In this document: positions 61,860 through 64,000 of the stretch, piece by piece | How the letters are laid out: the number at the start of each line of letters is the position of its first letter | How positions within the stretch are numbered: position 1 is the first letter of the stretch | From: Cyanoderma ruficeps | Lineage: Eukaryota; Chordata; Aves; Passeriformes; Timaliidae | Reading direction: 5' to 3' | Assembly: GCA_008694505.1 (NCBI GenBank) | Contig: VZDJ01004378.1 | Location: 23,743,045-23,807,044, forward strand | Length of the DNA: 64,000 nucleotides | The notes under the pieces: generated by a model | The model's database searches: none | What the model was told of the DNA's origin: nothing | The model's input: only the letters and a program-made list of their open reading frames with translations | Made by a program: the position numbers and the translations under genes

Positions 61860-62375
61860 GGATCACAAAATCACATAGGAATTCAGGTTGGAAGAGACAC
61901 CTGGTGTCCAACCACCCTGTTTATCCAGGGCCATTTGAAACTGGTTGCTCAGGAACATGTCCAGATGGCATTTAAATAGCTCCAAGAAGGGAGGTTCACA
62001 AATGCTCTGATAAGTGTGTGCCAGTGCTCAGTCACCCTCCTGATGTGTAAAAAGTGTCTCCTGATGTTCAGTGGGAACTTCCCATGTTTTGATTTGTGCC
62101 TCTGGTCCTGTCACTGGGAACCACTGAAGAAAAGACCTTTTCTCTGTCCTCTTTATACCTTTCCTTCTGCTACTTATATGTTTTGCTAAGATCCCCCCCA
62201 AGCCTTCTCTTTCCCAGGCTCTTCAGTTTTCCCTCACAGGAGAGATGTTCCATTCCATTAATCAGCCTTGCAGCCCCTCACTGGATTCTATCCAGTATGT
62301 TCATGTCTCTCATATTTGATAGCTCAGAACTAGACACAGAACTTCAGGCACATGAGGATCTCCTGACAGCACTTC
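61860..62375 (-). mobile_element. CR1 LINE, 5'-truncated, about 515 bp
   Basis: CR1 in the minus direction. The plus strand reads CACAAAATCACATAGGAATT, GGTTGGAAGAGACACCTGGT and then the reverse complement of the 3' untranslated region and the last coding part, including CTCTGGTCCTGTCACTGGGA and the GACACAGAACTTCAGGCACA block near 62335. The 171-codon plus-strand frame at 62096-62611 is antisense to it and runs out into unique DNA. Confidence 0.9.
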
Positions 62376-62638
62376 CTGCTATGCAAATGAGTAAACATTA
62401 TGATCATTATTTTGTAATCAAATTAATATCTTGCAGAAATACTTGCAGCATTTTGTTAACACTGTGGAATGAGTGGCACAGACAATTATTTTCAAAAAGC
62501 CTAAAAAACCCAAAAAACACTTACACATGTGTTGGTGTTGGCTCACGAAAATATGAGATTTTAAATCTATTAATTTCAGTTTATGCCCTTAATCCAATGG
62601 ACTTTCATTGATGGAGGCAGAAACACTCAGTAGATTCA
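62376..62638. other. Spacer between two CR1 copies
   Basis: About 260 bp of unique-looking AT-rich DNA; nothing recognised. Confidence 0.5.
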
Positions 62639-63260
62639 CAAAAACATACAATGGTTTGGGTTGAAAGGATCCTTTAAAGGTTGCTTAGTCCAAACCTCCT
62701 GCCACAGGAAGAGACATCATTCAATAGATCGGATTGTACAGAGAATTTCTGGATGCTACACAGTCTTAAAAGCATTCAGGGCCAAGCTGGATTGGGCTTT
62801 GATCATTTTCTTCCAGCATTTCACCATACATACTTAATATAAAGAAGTTATGTTCAGTCTAAATCTATTCTTTCTCCATTTACAAATGTTGCCCCATGTT
62901 TCATCACTACAGACCTTGCTAAAAATTCTTGCTATCCTTCTCATAAGCCCTCCTTATGTACTGGAAGGCTGCAATGGGTTCTCCCCAGAGTCTTCTTTTC
63001 TCCAAGCTGAACAACCCCAGCTCTCCCACTGCCTCTTCATAGAAGAGAAGCTCCAGCCCTTCGATCATCTTTGTGGCCCTCTTCTGTACCCAGTTTAACA
63101 GGTCCATATCTTTCCTTGTTCTGGGCACCCAGAGCAGCATGCAGCCCTCCAGATGGGGCTCCAGTCAGCAGAGTAGATGGGGAAAATAAGATCCTTTGAC
63201 ATACGGACCGCACTTCTTTTTATGCAGGATGCAATTAGCTTTCTAGGCTGGAAATACACT
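62639..63260 (-). mobile_element. CR1 LINE, 5'-truncated, about 620 bp
   Basis: CR1 in the minus direction with its own 3' end (CAATGGTTTGGGTTGAAAGG, about 62650) and then the reverse complement of the C-terminal coding region. The minus strand encodes RTRKDMDLLNWVQKRATKMI and [14 protein letters not shown] in a 73-codon frame (63140-62919), the usual CR1 C-terminal signature. The 5' edge is near 63260. Internal deletions are present between about 62700 and 62900. It belongs to the CR1 group whose tail precedes CCTTTAAAGG. Confidence 0.92.
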
Positions 63261-64000
63261 TTAAGTCAATACAAAACCCGTACAGGAAATCAACAGGGAA
63301 TTAAAACAGCCAATTTGAGCTCTATAATTCTTAAGAATCTGAGACTCTATACAGACAAATTTTGGCCACAGCAGTGCAAAGATACAGATATTAAGGAAAT
63401 GCGTACATTGACATTTGCCAGAGAAGCATTAGTCAGGGGGCAAAAGTGGTTTCATATTGCAGAAAGAGAATGTTGCTTTTTGTAGTCTATAACTTTAAAA
63501 AAGGTGAAATCAGGTGAAGCAAAAAGAGATTTTTTTTTTCCCTGATAACCCAGCATCAATTTGTTTGTACCCAAAAACCTGACTACAGAGAAATATGACC
63601 ACTTTAGAAAGCACTCCCCAGTATGTCCCCAGCCAATTTCTCTCTGAAGAGACCAATATATTTTAGGATATCTTTACACTTAGCTAGAACTTGCAGGTTT
63701 TTCTCTGATAATAGTCGCTTAAGGAAACGTATGAGAACTAATGGTCATTCCTAACGTGTGCCAAAAGCTCTTCCCTGTCCCAGTCTGCAGACAACTAGTA
63801 TAATCTCAAATCTTTACTCAGGGAAAGATATCTTCACTCACATCAGATATCTTCTGACTGTCTTAGTTTATTCTGTCCTTCATAGAATAATTCTATTCAT
63901 TGATTTTAAGATTTAAAGACTAGTAACGTAGACCTGTAGGTAAGGAAGACAGACCAGTGAAGGAGAATTTATACCAAACAAACTACTGAAAATATTTTTT
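63261..64000. other. AT-rich non-coding stretch to window end
   Basis: No gene or transposon recognised. The 102-codon frame from 63177 to 63485 begins inside the CR1 and has no recognisable domain. Confidence 0.5.

Noticed and set aside
62096..62611. 171-codon plus-strand open frame
   Set aside because: Its first half is the antisense strand of a CR1 3' region and its second half runs into unique AT-rich DNA, so it is a chance fusion.
1..64000. tRNA, rRNA, CRISPR array, bacterial operon or phage features
   Set aside because: I saw no cloverleaf with box A/B sequences, no regularly spaced repeats, and no ribosome-binding-site-plus-frame arrangement on either strand.

Overview
The window reads as AT-rich, gene-poor vertebrate nuclear DNA, most likely from a bird and probably a songbird-like species. 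The repeats point there: at least nine chicken-repeat-1 (CR1) LINE copies with the usual 3' end (short ATTCTATG-like repeats preceded by GATGATCTT/CCTTTCCAACC-like sequence), three solo long terminal repeats (LTRs) of endogenous retroviruses with 6-bp target duplications, and an ERVL-type fragment with the pol end and LTR found throughout avian genomes. There are no Alu, L1 or other mammalian repeats. I find no bacterial features, no convincing host protein-coding exon, no tRNA or rRNA gene and no CRISPR array.

Layout. 1-6.5 kb: AT-rich, no recognised feature. 6.5-8.5 kb: the best-preserved CR1, minus strand, carrying a broken reverse-transcriptase reading frame. 10.4 kb: a 67-bp CR1 tip. 10.75-11.25 kb: a GC-richer island with a TATA box, possibly an old LTR. 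13.25-14.0 kb: an old CR1, minus strand, holding a CTT-type microsatellite. 17.0-18.5 kb: CR1, plus strand, with both catalytic aspartates lost. 21.2-21.7 kb: solo LTR. 21.7-37.9 kb: about 16 kb without a recognisable transposon. 37.9-39.1 kb: CR1, plus strand. 44.1-44.7 kb: a second solo LTR of the same family as the one at 21 kb. 45.0-46.0 and 47.2-47.4 kb: CR1 copies, plus strand. 53.3-54.0 kb: a third solo LTR of a different family, CpG-rich and with a hairpin. 57.7-58.9 kb: the 3' end of an ERVL-type provirus. 61.7-63.3 kb: three CR1 3' ends in a row, all minus strand.

Nothing here works as an operon or pathway. The content is a record of retrotransposon insertion and decay in non-coding DNA that could be intergenic or lie within a very long intron. 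The firmest results are three LTR insertions delimited to the base by perfect 6-bp target duplications. A few open reading frames outside repeats (16.3-16.6 kb minus, 47.8-48.0 kb plus, 49.0-49.3 kb minus) look slightly more protein-like than the background, but I cannot assign them. I did not find evidence of a previously undescribed biological system.
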